Made by a program: the position numbers and the translations under genes. Below, piece after piece: positions 8,623 through 17,679 of a stretch of 64,000 nt of DNA; position 1 is the stretch's first letter, and each line of letters begins with the position of its first letter. The stretch comes from Limnohabitans sp. 63ED37-2 (GTDB lineage Bacteria > Pseudomonadota > Gammaproteobacteria > Burkholderiales > Burkholderiaceae_C), in NCBI RefSeq assembly GCF_001412535.1, contig NZ_CP011774.1, positions 987,501-1,051,500 of the forward strand, read 5' to 3'. A model generated the notes under the pieces. The model did not search any database. It was given only the letters and a program-made list of their open reading frames with translations, and had not been told where the DNA came from.

Positions 8623-9902
8623 GCAATATGGCGGTGGTCGATCCGATGGGTTTGTTGCTCTCTTTGGCGCGGCCCGAGTCTTTGATGGTCCTGGGTGCCT
8701 TTGCGGTTTGTTTGGTGCTGGCCTGGCTCATGACCTGGGGCGTGCGCCGTGTGTTCAATGGTCAAGACATGGCCATTTTGCTGGGGCGTCAGCTGGTGGA
8801 TGGGGTCCTGTTTCCAATGCTGCTTTTGGGGCTGACTTTTGTCGCCCGAACTTTGCTGACCCAGCAGCAACCCGCGCCCTTGTTTGTGGTTTTGTTGCCT
8901 GTGTGCATTTCGCTGGCGGTGATCCGCTTGGGTGTGAAGGTGCTGCAGGTGGCGTTTGCCAATGCACCCTTTGTGCGGGTGCTGGAGCGCACCATCTCCT
9001 GGCTGGCCTGGGGTGCCGTGGTGTTGTGGGTCACGGGCATTTTGCCTTTGGTGCTCAACGAGCTCGATCAGATCAGCTGGAAGATCGGCGGCAGCGTGTT
9101 GTCTGTGCGTACCTTGATCGAGGGGGCGCTCACGGCCGGTGCAGTGCTGATTGTGGCGCTGTGGATCTCGGCGGCCATCGAGGCGCGTTTGCTCAAGTCG
9201 GCCACGGGCAGCGATTTGTCGCTGCGCAAGGTCATCAGCAACACGGTGCGGGCATTGCTCATGTTTGTGGGCTTGCTGTTGGCGCTGTCCTCGGTGGGCA
9301 TTGATTTGACGGCCTTGTCGGTGCTGGGCGGTGCGGTGGGCGTGGGCATTGGTTTTGGCCTGCAAAAATTGGCCTCCAACTACGTCAGCGGTTTTGTGAT
9401 CCTGGCCGAGCGCAGCATGCGCATCGGGGACATGGTGCTGGTGGACGGGTTTGAAGGCCGTATCGTTGACATCAAGGCGCGTTACACAGTGATCCGAGCG
9501 CTCAATGGCCGCGAATCCATCGTGCCCAATGAGTTTTTGATCATCAACCGGGTGGAAAACTTCACCCTGATGGACCCCAAGTTGTCCCAGACCACCCTTG
9601 TTTCGGTGGCTTATGACAGCGATGTGGAGCTGGTGCGGCGGCTGTTGATTGAAGCCTGCGAGAGCCAAGAGCGGGTGCTCAAAGACCCCGCGCCCAATGC
9701 CTTTTTGAGCCAGTTTGGCGCGGACGGTCTGGAGTTCACCGTGAGTTACTGGATTGCCGATCCAGAAAATGGCCAGCTGGCCTTGCGCTCAACCATCAAC
9801 ATGCTGATCTTGGCCGCACTGCGCGAGCACAAGATCGAGATCCCGTACCCGCAGCGGGTGATGCACATGGTCAATCCATCATCGAAGGCAGCCACAGACT
9901 GA
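8610..9902 (+). CDS. Mechanosensitive ion channel, MscS family
   Basis: This 430-residue membrane protein has about five to six N-terminal hydrophobic helices. The conserved MscS core follows: LGGAVGVGIGFGLQKLASNYVSGFVILAERSMRIGD corresponds to the pore-lining glycine/alanine helix TM3 and the start of the beta domain. FEGRIVDIKARYT, then NGRESIVPNEFLI, belong to that beta domain. The family releases osmolytes when the inner membrane is stretched. The ATG at 8610 lies inside the end of the hydratase gene. The last 32 bp overlap the convergent TRAP gene. Extra N-terminal helices make it larger than the 286-residue E. coli MscS, as in YbdG/MscM-type paralogues. Confidence 0.87.
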   Translation: MAGMSNMAVVDPMGLLLSLARPESLMVLGAFAVCLVLAWLMTWGVRRVFNGQDMAILLGRQLVDGVLFPMLLLGLTFVARTLLTQQQPAPLFVVLLPVCISLAVIRLGVKVLQVAFANAPFVRVLERTISWLAWGAVVLWVTGILPLVLNELDQISWKIGGSVLSVRTLIEGALTAGAVLIVALWISAAIEARLLKSATGSDLSLRKVISNTVRALLMFVGLLLALSSVGIDLTALSVLGGAVGVGIGFGLQKLASNYVSGFVILAERSMRIGDMVLVDGFEGRIVDIKARYTVIRALNGRESIVPNEFLIINRVENFTLMDPKLSQTTLVSVAYDSDVELVRRLLIEACESQERVLKDPAPNAFLSQFGADGLEFTVSYWIADPENGQLALRSTINMLILAALREHKIEIPYPQRVMHMVNPSSKAATD

Positions 9903-11163
9903 TCGCTGGGAAAGCGAGCAAAATGCCCAAGGTGATGACCAGCACCATCACCATCGGCCAAACACCACGGAAGATGGTGCCCAGCCCCACGTTAGGGAGC
10001 AATGTGTTGAGCACAAACAGGTTCATGCCCACGGGTGGTGAGATCAGGCCGATCTGAATCACCATCACGATCAGCACGCCAAACCAGACGGGGTCAAAAC
10101 CCAGTTGCACCACGATCGGGAAAAACAGTGGAATGGTCAACAAGACCATGGTGAGTTCTTCCATCACGGTGCCCAGCAGCACATAGATCAGCATCATGGC
10201 GGCCACGATCATGATGGGCGATAGGCCTAACCCAGTGATCCAGTCCTTGAGCTCAAAAGGCAAGCTGGTGTAGTTGACGAAATTGGCAAATATGGTGGCT
10301 GCAATGAGCAAGGTGAACAGCATGGCCGTGGTGCGTGCCGATTCCACAAGAACTTCGCCCAGTACTTTCCAAGACAGTGCTTTGCGTGCCAATGCAAAAA
10401 GAAAGGCACCGGTGGCCCCCATGCCTGCGCCTTCCGTGGCGGTGAAAAATCCACCATAAATGCCGCCGAGCACCAGTACCACCAACAGCAGCACGCCCCA
10501 GATACCGCGCACTGCCTTGAATCGCTCTGTCCAGCTGAATTTTTCGCCAGCGGGGGCATGTTCTGGGTCATGCCAAGTCATCAGCACCACTGCCAGCATC
10601 ATCAGGCAGGCGGTCAAAATCCCGGGCAGCACCCCGGCAGCAAAAAGTTTGCCGATGTGGGTTTCTGTGATGATGCCGTAGATCACCAAAATGGTGGAGG
10701 GTGGAATCATGATGCCCAAGGTGCCACCCGCTGCGATCACACCCGTTGACATGGCATCGCTGTAACCCAGTTTTTTCATCGAAGGGTATGCGACTTTGCT
10801 CATGGTGGCGGCTGTGGCAATCGACGAGCCACAAATCGCACCAAAACCAGCGCAAGCGGCAATGGTTGCATGGGCCAGCCCGCCTTTGCGGTGCCCGATG
10901 AAGGTGTAAGCCGCATGAAACAATTCGTGCGCCAGACCCGCCCGAGCCACAAAATTGCCCATCAAAATAAACAGTGGGATCACCGACAAGGTGTATGCAA
11001 AACCGGTCTCATGAACCACTTGTGCGGTGCTGGCCATGGCGGGGAGCCAGCCACGGGTCAGACCAATGCCAACGACGCCCACCATGCCCATGGAAAACGC
11101 CAGAGGCATGCGCAAGAGGGCCAATACAAAGATGGCCAAAAATCCCAATAAGGCTTCGGTCAC
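9871..11163 (-). CDS. dctM: TRAP transporter large permease (DctM)
   Basis: This 430-residue protein is almost entirely hydrophobic with about twelve membrane helices, the DctM length and topology. It contains GNFVARAGLAHELFHAA, CGSSIATAATMSKVAYPSM and AAGGTLGIMIPPS, all typical TRAP/DctM segments. DctM translocates the substrate using the sodium gradient. The start is GTG at 11163, overlapping the dctQ stop as GTGA, so dctQ and dctM are coupled. It is last in a dctP-dctQ-dctM operon and overlaps the convergent MscS gene by 32 bp. Confidence 0.92.
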   Translation of the reverse strand: MTEALLGFLAIFVLALLRMPLAFSMGMVGVVGIGLTRGWLPAMASTAQVVHETGFAYTLSVIPLFILMGNFVARAGLAHELFHAAYTFIGHRKGGLAHATIAACAGFGAICGSSIATAATMSKVAYPSMKKLGYSDAMSTGVIAAGGTLGIMIPPSTILVIYGIITETHIGKLFAAGVLPGILTACLMMLAVVLMTWHDPEHAPAGEKFSWTERFKAVRGIWGVLLLVVLVLGGIYGGFFTATEGAGMGATGAFLFALARKALSWKVLGEVLVESARTTAMLFTLLIAATIFANFVNYTSLPFELKDWITGLGLSPIMIVAAMMLIYVLLGTVMEELTMVLLTIPLFFPIVVQLGFDPVWFGVLIVMVIQIGLISPPVGMNLFVLNTLLPNVGLGTIFRGVWPMVMVLVITLGILLAFPAISLWLPSMMD

Positions 11164-11654
11164 AGCGTGCCTCCCTCAGATGCGGTCTCGTCGCCTGACC
11201 AGAACACTTTAACCAGGTGCACCAACCCAGTGAGGCCGCACAAAACCCCCATGCCTTGGATGAAAGGCGCTTTGGTGATTTTAAGTTGGGCCGTGGTTTC
11301 GCCCGTGACAGCGAATTCCACACCTGTTTGCCACATCAAATAGGCGAGACCAAAAAGCAGTGCCGCACAAGCCAGGTGAACCAAGCCTTGTTGGATTTTT
11401 TTGACCCAATTCGGCAGCACCGCATCCAGCGAGTCAAACACCACATGCTCACCTTTAAGGGACACCAAGGGCAGGGCGCCAAAAATCACGACCACCATCA
11501 GCAGTTCAGTCAGTTCCAAAGAGCCCGTGATGGAGTGTGAGAGCATTTTGCGACCCGAGACATCCAGAAAAGTCAGCACCATGATGGTGAACAAGGCCAG
11601 GCCTGAAAGTGATCCGCAGAGGATTTCGAGAATTTTTTTCAACTTGTCACCCAT
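11160..11654 (-). CDS. dctQ: TRAP transporter small permease (DctQ)
   Basis: This 164-residue protein has four membrane helices and the DctQ pattern (LTFLDVSGRKMLSHSITGSLELTELLMV, then KGEHVVFD). It is the small membrane subunit that pairs with DctM and docks the binding protein. I place the start at the ATG at 11654. An in-frame alternative 48 bp upstream would add a polar stretch untypical of the family. It follows dctP by 79 bp and overlaps dctM by 4 bp. Confidence 0.9.
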   Translation of the reverse strand: MGDKLKKILEILCGSLSGLALFTIMVLTFLDVSGRKMLSHSITGSLELTELLMVVVIFGALPLVSLKGEHVVFDSLDAVLPNWVKKIQQGLVHLACAALLFGLAYLMWQTGVEFAVTGETTAQLKITKAPFIQGMGVLCGLTGLVHLVKVFWSGDETASEGGTL

Positions 11655-11733
11655 AAAAAAAACGGTATTTGCTGATGGGCAAATACCGCTGGTCCTGTCC
11701 ACACCCCGCGCATTTCACTCGGGGTATGTCGGA

Positions 11734-12756
11734 TCATTTTTGTTTTTGCAGCTTGGCGATTTCAGCGCGGAATTCAGACAAAGTTCCTGAAGGGTCTTTC
11801 AAGCCTTTGGCTTTGGCGGCTTGGGCCCAGTCTCGTTCCAGTTTGCTGATCCGAACGGTGACGCCACTGACAAAGCTGTTGTCCGCCTTGATGACTTTCA
11901 CGCCATTTTTTTGCATATTGGTCAAAGCCTGATCGTCTACACGGTCCCAAGCTTTACCAAAGCGACGTGCAACGGCTTCACCCGACAACTCGTCCACCAC
12001 TTTTTTGTCGTCCGCCGAGAGGCTGTTGTACTTGGCTGGGTTCATCATGAAGACGAAGCTGGTGTTGTACAGGCCACCAGGAAACTGGGTGGCGTGTTTG
12101 ATGATCTTGTCAATCTTGAATGAGTCTGTGGACTCGGCCGGGAACAAGGTGCCGTCCATCACGCCACTCGATAACAACTCAAAAGACTCCGGTGCAGGCT
12201 TGAGGGTCACGTTCATGTCCAGTGTTTTGGAAATCTCGTTGACCATGCCGCCGCCAACACGGAACTTCAAACCGGTGAGGTCTTCCACACGTGTGATCGG
12301 TTTTTTGGTGTTGAACACAATCCCTGGACCATGAGTGAAGTAACCCAAAACCTTCACGCCTTGGTGTTCTGCTGCGAATTCGGGGTATTTGCTGGCGATG
12401 CGGTTAAAAGCCACGGACAGGGGCTCAGCACGGTCGCCCAAAAATGGGAACTCGGCCATTTGCGACAGGATAAACCGTCCTGGGGTGTAGCCGTGTACCG
12501 TGAAAGACACATCGACCAGACCATTTTTGACCGCGTCAAAAGTTCCTGGAGCAGGGGTGACCGCGCGGGGCAGGATGTTGCAGCGCACGCGGTTGGAGGT
12601 TTTGGCCGCCAGGTCGTCACACCATTCTTTTTGCGACATCGACAGCCCGTGTGTGGGTGGGACCCAGCTTGAAACGGTCAAGACGGTCTGTGATTGAGCC
12701 AAGCCACTGAAGCTGGCCAGGGCTGCAGCAGCCAGGGAGATCAAAGTTTTTTTCAT
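11734..12756 (-). CDS. dctP: TRAP transporter substrate-binding protein (DctP)
   Basis: This 340-residue periplasmic protein has a clear signal peptide (MKKTLISLAAAALASFSGLAQS). It has DctP-family features, including KFRVGGGMVNEISKTLDMN, where the conserved Arg is expected to bind the substrate carboxylate. VTPAPGTFDAVKNGLVDVSF is another characteristic segment. It delivers an organic acid to DctQM. The ligand is unknown. Its divergent partner across a 295-bp regulatory gap is etfBA, so an acyl or branched-chain acid is conceivable but unproven. Confidence 0.9.
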   Translation of the reverse strand: MKKTLISLAAAALASFSGLAQSQTVLTVSSWVPPTHGLSMSQKEWCDDLAAKTSNRVRCNILPRAVTPAPGTFDAVKNGLVDVSFTVHGYTPGRFILSQMAEFPFLGDRAEPLSVAFNRIASKYPEFAAEHQGVKVLGYFTHGPGIVFNTKKPITRVEDLTGLKFRVGGGMVNEISKTLDMNVTLKPAPESFELLSSGVMDGTLFPAESTDSFKIDKIIKHATQFPGGLYNTSFVFMMNPAKYNSLSADDKKVVDELSGEAVARRFGKAWDRVDDQALTNMQKNGVKVIKADNSFVSGVTVRISKLERDWAQAAKAKGLKDPSGTLSEFRAEIAKLQKQK

Positions 12757-12841
12757 CCAATTGCCCCATTGATTTGGTTACAAAACATAATCGTAATATT
12801 GAACGATCCACAAGACAATTAATGTTAACCCTGATTTGCCT

Positions 12842-12855
12842 ACCGATTGGTCGGT
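12842..12855. promoter_or_regulatory. TetR-type operator candidate
   Basis: ACCGA and TCGGT form perfect 5-bp arms around TTGG. The pattern resembles operators of TetR-type regulators of acyl-CoA metabolism in betaproteobacteria. The regulator is not encoded in the window. Confidence 0.45.
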
Positions 12856-12976
12856 GAATTCCCGGGGGTAGGATAGACAAGCAACCAAAATGGTTTTCAG
12901 AAAACCGGTCTAAAATACGAACGATCGTGCTTTTTTGAGAAATGTGGGGTGCCTTTATGGCGGTTTTGATGCACAA

Positions 12977-12997
12977 TTGACGTTTACGTAACGTCAA
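12977..12997. promoter_or_regulatory. LiuR-like (MerR-type) palindromic operator candidate before etfB
   Basis: The arms TTGACGTT and AACGTCAA are perfectly complementary around TACGT. From memory this is close to the motif of LiuR, a MerR-type regulator of branched-chain amino acid and acyl-CoA degradation genes. It lies 55 bp upstream of the etfB start codon. Confidence 0.5.
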
Positions 12998-13051
12998 CGA
13001 CATCATGGCGTTTGAAGGTGCTTGGGTTTTGATATCAATGGAGAAGCTTTC

Positions 13052-13807
13052 ATGAAAATTCTCGTTCCCGTCAAACGGGTGGTGGACTACAACGTCAAGG
13101 TCCGTGTCAAGTCCGATGGTTCGGGCGTGGACATCGCCAACGTCAAGATGAGCATGAACCCTTTTGACGAGATCGCCGTCGAAGAAGCCGTGCGACTGAA
13201 AGAAAAAGGTTTGGCCACCGAAGTCATCGCTGTCTCTTGTGGCGTGGCCCAGTGCCAGGAAACCCTGCGCACCGCCATGGCCATTGGTGCCGACCGCGGC
13301 ATTTTGGTCGAGACCCCCGCTGACTTGGACCTGCAACCTTTGGCGGTGGCCAAACTGCTCAAGGCCCTGGTGGACAAAGAGCAACCCGGTCTGATCATCT
13401 TGGGCAAACAAGCCATCGACGACGACTGCAACCAAACCGGCCAGATGTTGGCCGCTTTGGCCGATTTGCCCCAAGCCACCTTCGCCTCCAAGGTTGAAAT
13501 CGTGGACGGCAAAGCCCAAGTGACCCGTGAGATCGATGGTGGCTTGGAAGTGCTGAGCATCAGCCTGCCTGCGGTGGTGACCACCGACTTGCGCCTGAAT
13601 GAGCCGCGCTACGTGACCTTACCCAACATCATGAAGGCCAAGAAAAAGCAAATCGACACCTTCAAGCCCGAAGACTTGGGTGTCGATGTGGCCCCCCGCA
13701 TCAAGACCCTGAAAGTGGCGGAGCCTGCCAAGCGCAGCGCCGGCATCAAGGTGCCCGATGTGGCCACGCTGGTGGACAAGCTCAAGAACGTGGCCAAAGT
13801 GATCTAA
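13052..13807 (+). CDS. etfB: Electron transfer flavoprotein beta subunit
   Basis: This 251-residue protein begins MKILVPVKRVVDYNVKVRVK and has the EtfB landmarks DEIAVEEAVRLKEKG, IILGKQAIDDDCNQTGQMLA (AMP-site region) and DLRLNEPRYVTLPNIMKAKKK (recognition loop). EtfAB accepts electrons from acyl-CoA dehydrogenases and passes them to ETF-ubiquinone oxidoreductase. The start at 13052 has GGAGAAG upstream. The ORF could be extended 30 bp but without support. It is 12 bp from etfA and in the same operon. Confidence 0.95.
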   Translation: MKILVPVKRVVDYNVKVRVKSDGSGVDIANVKMSMNPFDEIAVEEAVRLKEKGLATEVIAVSCGVAQCQETLRTAMAIGADRGILVETPADLDLQPLAVAKLLKALVDKEQPGLIILGKQAIDDDCNQTGQMLAALADLPQATFASKVEIVDGKAQVTREIDGGLEVLSISLPAVVTTDLRLNEPRYVTLPNIMKAKKKQIDTFKPEDLGVDVAPRIKTLKVAEPAKRSAGIKVPDVATLVDKLKNVAKVI

Positions 13808-13819
13808 GGACTGAAGAAC

Positions 13820-14752
13820 ATGACATCCCTTGTTATTGCAGAACACGACAACGCCTCCATCAAAGGCGCAACCTTGAACACCATCACGGCCGCTGCTGCT
13901 TGTGGTGGTGACGTGCACGTGCTGGTCGCTGGTCACAACGCCGCCGCCGCTGCGCAAGCTGCCGCCCAAATCGCAGGTGTGTCCAAAGTGATCCACGCCG
14001 ACAGCGAAGCGCTGGCACATGGCCTGGCCGAAAACGTCGCAGCCCAAGTGCTGGCCATCGCCGCCAACTACAGCCACATCCTGTTTCCCGCAACTGCTGC
14101 TGGCAAAAACGTGGCCCCTCGTGTGGCAGCCAAGCTGGACGTGGGCCAAATCAGCGATGTGACGCAAGTCATCTCTGCCGACACCTTCGAGCGCCCCATC
14201 TATGCGGGCAATGCCATGGCCACGGTTCAAAGCACAGACGGCACGAAAGTCATCACCGTGCGCACCACCGGATTTGACGCCGCAGCCGCTTCTGGTGGCA
14301 GCGCCGCAGTGGAAAGCGCCGCTGCACAAGCCGACAGCGGCAAGAGCAGCTTCACCCGCAGTGAAATCGCCAAGAACGACCGCCCCGAACTCACGGCCGC
14401 CAAGATCATCGTGTCCGGTGGCCGCGCTTTGGGCAGCTCGGAAAAGTTCAACGAAGTGATGACGCCATTGGCCGACAAGCTGGGTGCCGCCATCGGTGCC
14501 AGTCGTGCAGCTGTGGACGCAGGCTACGCGGCCAATGACCTGCAAGTGGGCCAGACCGGCAAGATTGTGGCACCGCAGTTGTATGTCGCATGCGGCATCT
14601 CAGGCGCGATCCAGCACTTAGCGGGCATGAAGGACTCGAAGGTGATCGTGGCGATCAACAAGGACCCTGAAGCACCGATCTTCAGCGTGGCAGACTTTGG
14701 CCTCGAAGCCGATTTGTTTGCCGCCGTGCCTGAATTGACCAACGCACTGTGA
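13820..14752 (+). CDS. etfA: Electron transfer flavoprotein alpha subunit
   Basis: This 310-residue protein has an N-terminal Ala-rich domain and a C-terminal FAD-binding domain. VSGGRALGSSEKF, GASRAAVDAGYAANDLQVGQTGK and LYVACGISGAIQHLAGMKDSKVIVAINKDPEAPIF are canonical EtfA motifs. It forms a heterodimer with EtfB and carries FAD. A terminator-like hairpin follows, so the acyl-CoA dehydrogenase downstream may have its own promoter or depend on read-through. Confidence 0.95.
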   Translation: MTSLVIAEHDNASIKGATLNTITAAAACGGDVHVLVAGHNAAAAAQAAAQIAGVSKVIHADSEALAHGLAENVAAQVLAIAANYSHILFPATAAGKNVAPRVAAKLDVGQISDVTQVISADTFERPIYAGNAMATVQSTDGTKVITVRTTGFDAAAASGGSAAVESAAAQADSGKSSFTRSEIAKNDRPELTAAKIIVSGGRALGSSEKFNEVMTPLADKLGAAIGASRAAVDAGYAANDLQVGQTGKIVAPQLYVACGISGAIQHLAGMKDSKVIVAINKDPEAPIFSVADFGLEADLFAAVPELTNAL

Positions 14753-14767
14753 TGATTTGACGATTGC

Positions 14768-14796
14768 AAAAAAGGCCTCCGAGAGAGGTCTTTTTT
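14768..14796 (+). terminator. Intrinsic terminator after etfA
   Basis: A stem of AAAAAGGCCTC with GAGGTCTTTTT (one G-T pair) surrounds a short loop and ends in a T-run at 14791-14796, just after the etfA stop codon. Confidence 0.75.
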
Positions 14797-14839
14797 GTAC
14801 CCGACCCCCATCTTCTCTGACCATGAACGGAATCAAGAC

Positions 14840-16630
14840 ATGAGTTACATCGCTCCCCTGAAGGACATGCTTTTCAACATCGAGCATTTGGCCCGCATTG
14901 ATCAGATCGCGCAGATCCCCGGCTTTGAAGATGCGGGTTTGGAAACTGCTCAAGCGGTGCTGGAGGAGTGCGCCAAGCTCAACCAAGACGTGATCTCGCC
15001 GCTGAACTGGGAAGGCGACAAGAACCCGTCCTTCCACAACGGCAGCGGCGTGACCACCACGCCCGGCTTCAAAGAGGCGTACCAGCAGTACGCCGAAGGC
15101 GGCTGGCAGGGCCTCCAGCACCCCGCGGACTTTGGTGGTCAAGGCTTGCCCAAAACCATTGGCGCGGCTTGCGGCGAAATGCTCAACTCGGCCAACATGG
15201 CTTTTGCGCTGTGCCCCTTGCTCACCGACGGCGCGATCGAAGCACTGCTCACCGCCGGTTCGGACGAACTCAAAGCCACCTACCTGGAAAAGCTGATCTC
15301 CGGCCAGTGGACCGGCACGATGAACTTGACCGAGCCACAAGCCGGCTCGGACTTGGCCGCCGTGCGTACCCGCGCCGAACCTCAGCCCGATGGCACCTAC
15401 AAAATCTTCGGCACCAAGATCTACATCACCTACGGTGAGCACGACATGGCCGAGAACATCGTGCACCTGGTGCTGGCCCGTGTGGTCGGCGCACCCGAAG
15501 GCGTCAAAGGCATCAGCCTGTTCGTGGTGCCCAAATTCATGGTCAAAGCCGATGGTTCTTTGGGTGACCGCAACGACGTGCACTGCGTGAGCATTGAGCA
15601 CAAGATGGGCATCAAGGCCAGCCCGACAGCCGTGCTGCAGTTCGGCGACAACGGCGGTGGCGTGGGCTTCCTCGTGGGCCAAGAAAACCGTGGTCTCGAA
15701 TACATGTTCATCATGATGAACGCCGCTCGCTACGCGGTGGGTGTGCAGGGTATCGCGATTGCCGAGCGTTCTTACCAGCGTGCCGTGCAGTACGCCCGCG
15801 ACCGCGTGCAAAGCCGCCCGGTCGATGGCAGCCTGCCCACCGCTGGCCCCATCATTCACCACCCCGATGTGCGCCGCATGCTCATGACCATGCGCGCTTA
15901 CACCGAAGGCTGCCGTGCCATGGCCGCCACCGCCGCTGCGGCCTACGACGCCTCGCACCACCATCCCGACGCCGAGGTGCGCAAGCAAAACGCCGCGTTT
16001 TACGAATTCATGGTGCCGCTGGTCAAGGGTTACAGCACAGAGATGAGCCTGGAGGTCACCAGCTTGGGCGTGCAAGTGCACGGCGGCATGGGCTTCATCG
16101 AAGAAACCGGTGCGGCGCAGTATTACCGCGACGCCAAGATCCTGACGATTTACGAAGGCACGACCGCCATCCAGGCCAATGACCTGGTGGGCCGCAAGAC
16201 CGCCCGTGACGGTGGTCAGACAGCCAAAGCACTGGCCGCGCAAGTGGTCCAGACCGAAAGCGAATTGGCGGCTTCTGGTAACGCCGACGCGCAGGCCGTG
16301 GCCCGTCGCCTCAAAGCCGCCCGCGAAGCGTTTGTGGACGTGGTCGAGTTTGTGGCAGGCAACACCAAGGCCCACCCCAACGACGTGTTTGCAGGCAGCG
16401 TGCCTTACCTCATGCTGGCGGGTAACCTGATGGCAGGCTGGCAAATGGGCCGCGCCTTGTTGGTGGCCATCACACCCGAGGCGCAAGCGCAAGACGCTGC
16501 TTTCATGGCCGCCAAGGTCACCACCGCGCGTTTTTACGCCGACCACATCCTGTCCAAAGCCCCCGGCATCCGCGACAGCATCGTGGAAGGCGCGGGCAGC
16601 GTGACCGCCATGGCGCTCGACGCGTTCTGA
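14840..16630 (+). CDS. Acyl-CoA dehydrogenase, long DmdC-like type
   Basis: At 596 residues it is longer than the usual 380-400 and has the extra N- and C-terminal domains of the DmdC/AcdB-like group. Motifs include MNLTEPQAGSDLAAVRTRA (FAD/substrate binding), FGTKIYITYGEHD and GGMGFIEETGAAQYYRD. ILTIYEGTTAIQANDLVGRK carries the usual catalytic Glu. The likely reaction is alpha,beta-dehydrogenation of an acyl-CoA, with electrons passed to EtfAB encoded just upstream. The acyl chain specificity is unknown. The start at 14840 is preferred over an in-frame upstream codon because MSYIAPLKDMLF is the family's normal N-terminus. Confidence 0.92.
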   Translation: MSYIAPLKDMLFNIEHLARIDQIAQIPGFEDAGLETAQAVLEECAKLNQDVISPLNWEGDKNPSFHNGSGVTTTPGFKEAYQQYAEGGWQGLQHPADFGGQGLPKTIGAACGEMLNSANMAFALCPLLTDGAIEALLTAGSDELKATYLEKLISGQWTGTMNLTEPQAGSDLAAVRTRAEPQPDGTYKIFGTKIYITYGEHDMAENIVHLVLARVVGAPEGVKGISLFVVPKFMVKADGSLGDRNDVHCVSIEHKMGIKASPTAVLQFGDNGGGVGFLVGQENRGLEYMFIMMNAARYAVGVQGIAIAERSYQRAVQYARDRVQSRPVDGSLPTAGPIIHHPDVRRMLMTMRAYTEGCRAMAATAAAAYDASHHHPDAEVRKQNAAFYEFMVPLVKGYSTEMSLEVTSLGVQVHGGMGFIEETGAAQYYRDAKILTIYEGTTAIQANDLVGRKTARDGGQTAKALAAQVVQTESELAASGNADAQAVARRLKAAREAFVDVVEFVAGNTKAHPNDVFAGSVPYLMLAGNLMAGWQMGRALLVAITPEAQAQDAAFMAAKVTTARFYADHILSKAPGIRDSIVEGAGSVTAMALDAF

Positions 16631-16663
16631 TTTCGATTTCAAAAATAATTTTTAGGAGACAAC

Positions 16664-17617
16664 ATGTCCAAGCTGCCCTCTGTTCTGGCCAACCTGCCAT
16701 TTCCCGCCATCGCTTCTCCCCTGTTCATCATCAGCAACCCCAAGCTGGTGATTGAGCAGTGCAAGGCCGGCATCGTCGGCTCCATGCCCGCTTTGAACGC
16801 TCGCCCTGCCGCGCAACTCGAAGAGTGGTTGATTGAAATCACCGAAACCCTGACTGCCTACAACAAAGCCAACCCCGACAAGCCCGCCGCGCCCTTTGCC
16901 ATCAACCAGATCGTGCACAAGAGCAACGATCGGCTGGAGCATGACATGGCCATGTGCGTGAAATACAAGGTGCCGATCATCATCACCTCGCTGGGCGCTC
17001 GTGAAGAGATCAACGCCGCTGCGCACAGCTACGGCGGCGTGGTGCTGCACGACATCATCAACAACAAGCACGCCCACAAAGCGATCGAAAAAGGCGCAGA
17101 CGGCCTGATCGCTGTGGCCGCCGGTGCTGGTGGCCATGCAGGTGTCAAGAGCCCGTTTGCCCTGATTCAGGAAATCCGCCAGTGGTTTGATGGCCCGGTG
17201 GCCTTGTCGGGCTCGATCGCCACGGGCGACGCGATTTTGGCGGCGCAGGCCATGGGCGCGGACTTCGCCTACATCGGCTCGGCCTTCATTGCCACACATG
17301 AAGCGCGTGCGGCCGAAGAGTACAAACAAGCCATCGTGGACAGCAACTCCGACGACATCGTCTACAGCAACCTGTTCACGGGTGTGCACGGCAATTACCT
17401 GGCCCCATCGATCCGTGCAGCCGGTCTGGACCCCGAAAACCTGCCTGAGTCTGACCCCAGCAAAATGAACTTTGGTGGCGATGCCAAAAAAGCCTGGAAG
17501 GACATTTGGGGCTGCGGCCAGGGCATTGGCGCGATCCAGTCGGTGCAAAGCACGGCCGATCTGGTGGCCCAGTTCAAGGCCCAGTACCAAGCGGCCCGCG
17601 CCCGCCTGGCCCTTTGA
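16664..17617 (+). CDS. Nitronate monooxygenase family (NPD) flavoprotein
   Basis: This 317-residue TIM-barrel FMN protein has NLPFPAIASPLFIISNP at its N-terminus, AAGAGGHAG (FMN phosphate loop with the catalytic-type His) and ALSGSIATGDAILAAQAMGADFAYIGSAF. The family oxidises nitronates; many members have other enoyl-type roles. It follows the acyl-CoA dehydrogenase by 33 bp with TAGGAGA as ribosome site, so the two are co-transcribed. A strong terminator hairpin lies about 40 bp after its stop. Confidence 0.87.
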   Translation: MSKLPSVLANLPFPAIASPLFIISNPKLVIEQCKAGIVGSMPALNARPAAQLEEWLIEITETLTAYNKANPDKPAAPFAINQIVHKSNDRLEHDMAMCVKYKVPIIITSLGAREEINAAAHSYGGVVLHDIINNKHAHKAIEKGADGLIAVAAGAGGHAGVKSPFALIQEIRQWFDGPVALSGSIATGDAILAAQAMGADFAYIGSAFIATHEARAAEEYKQAIVDSNSDDIVYSNLFTGVHGNYLAPSIRAAGLDPENLPESDPSKMNFGGDAKKAWKDIWGCGQGIGAIQSVQSTADLVAQFKAQYQAARARLAL

Positions 17618-17654
17618 TGGCAACTGCCTGAGCGGCGCTTGTTTCAAACAGCTC

Positions 17655-17679
17655 AGCGCCCTTCGGGGCGTTCTTTTTT
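17655..17679 (+). terminator. Intrinsic terminator with TTCG tetraloop
   Basis: CGCCC (17657-17661) pairs with GGGCG (17666-17670) around TTCG, extended by G-T and A-T pairs, and is followed by TTCTTTTTT. This is a textbook terminator for the nitronate monooxygenase unit. It overlaps the 5' end of the acyltransferase reading frame. Confidence 0.75.

Larger units (their letters stand above)
12757..13051. promoter_or_regulatory. Divergent control region between the TRAP operon and etfBA
   Basis: This 295-bp gap has no gene and contains at least three palindromes. ACCGA-N4-TCGGT (12842-12855) is TetR-operator-like. GGTTTT-CAG-AAAACC is at 12892-12906. TTGACGTT-N5-AACGTCAA (12977-12997) has perfect 8-bp arms. 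TAAAAT at 12911-12916 could be a -10 element for etfB. GGAGAAG ahead of 13052 is a good ribosome site for etfB. Confidence 0.6.

Noticed and set aside
14618..16642. A 674-codon minus-strand open frame opposite the acyl-CoA dehydrogenase
   Set aside because: It is an antisense shadow of a clear flavoenzyme gene, with a His/Gly/Val-rich translation.
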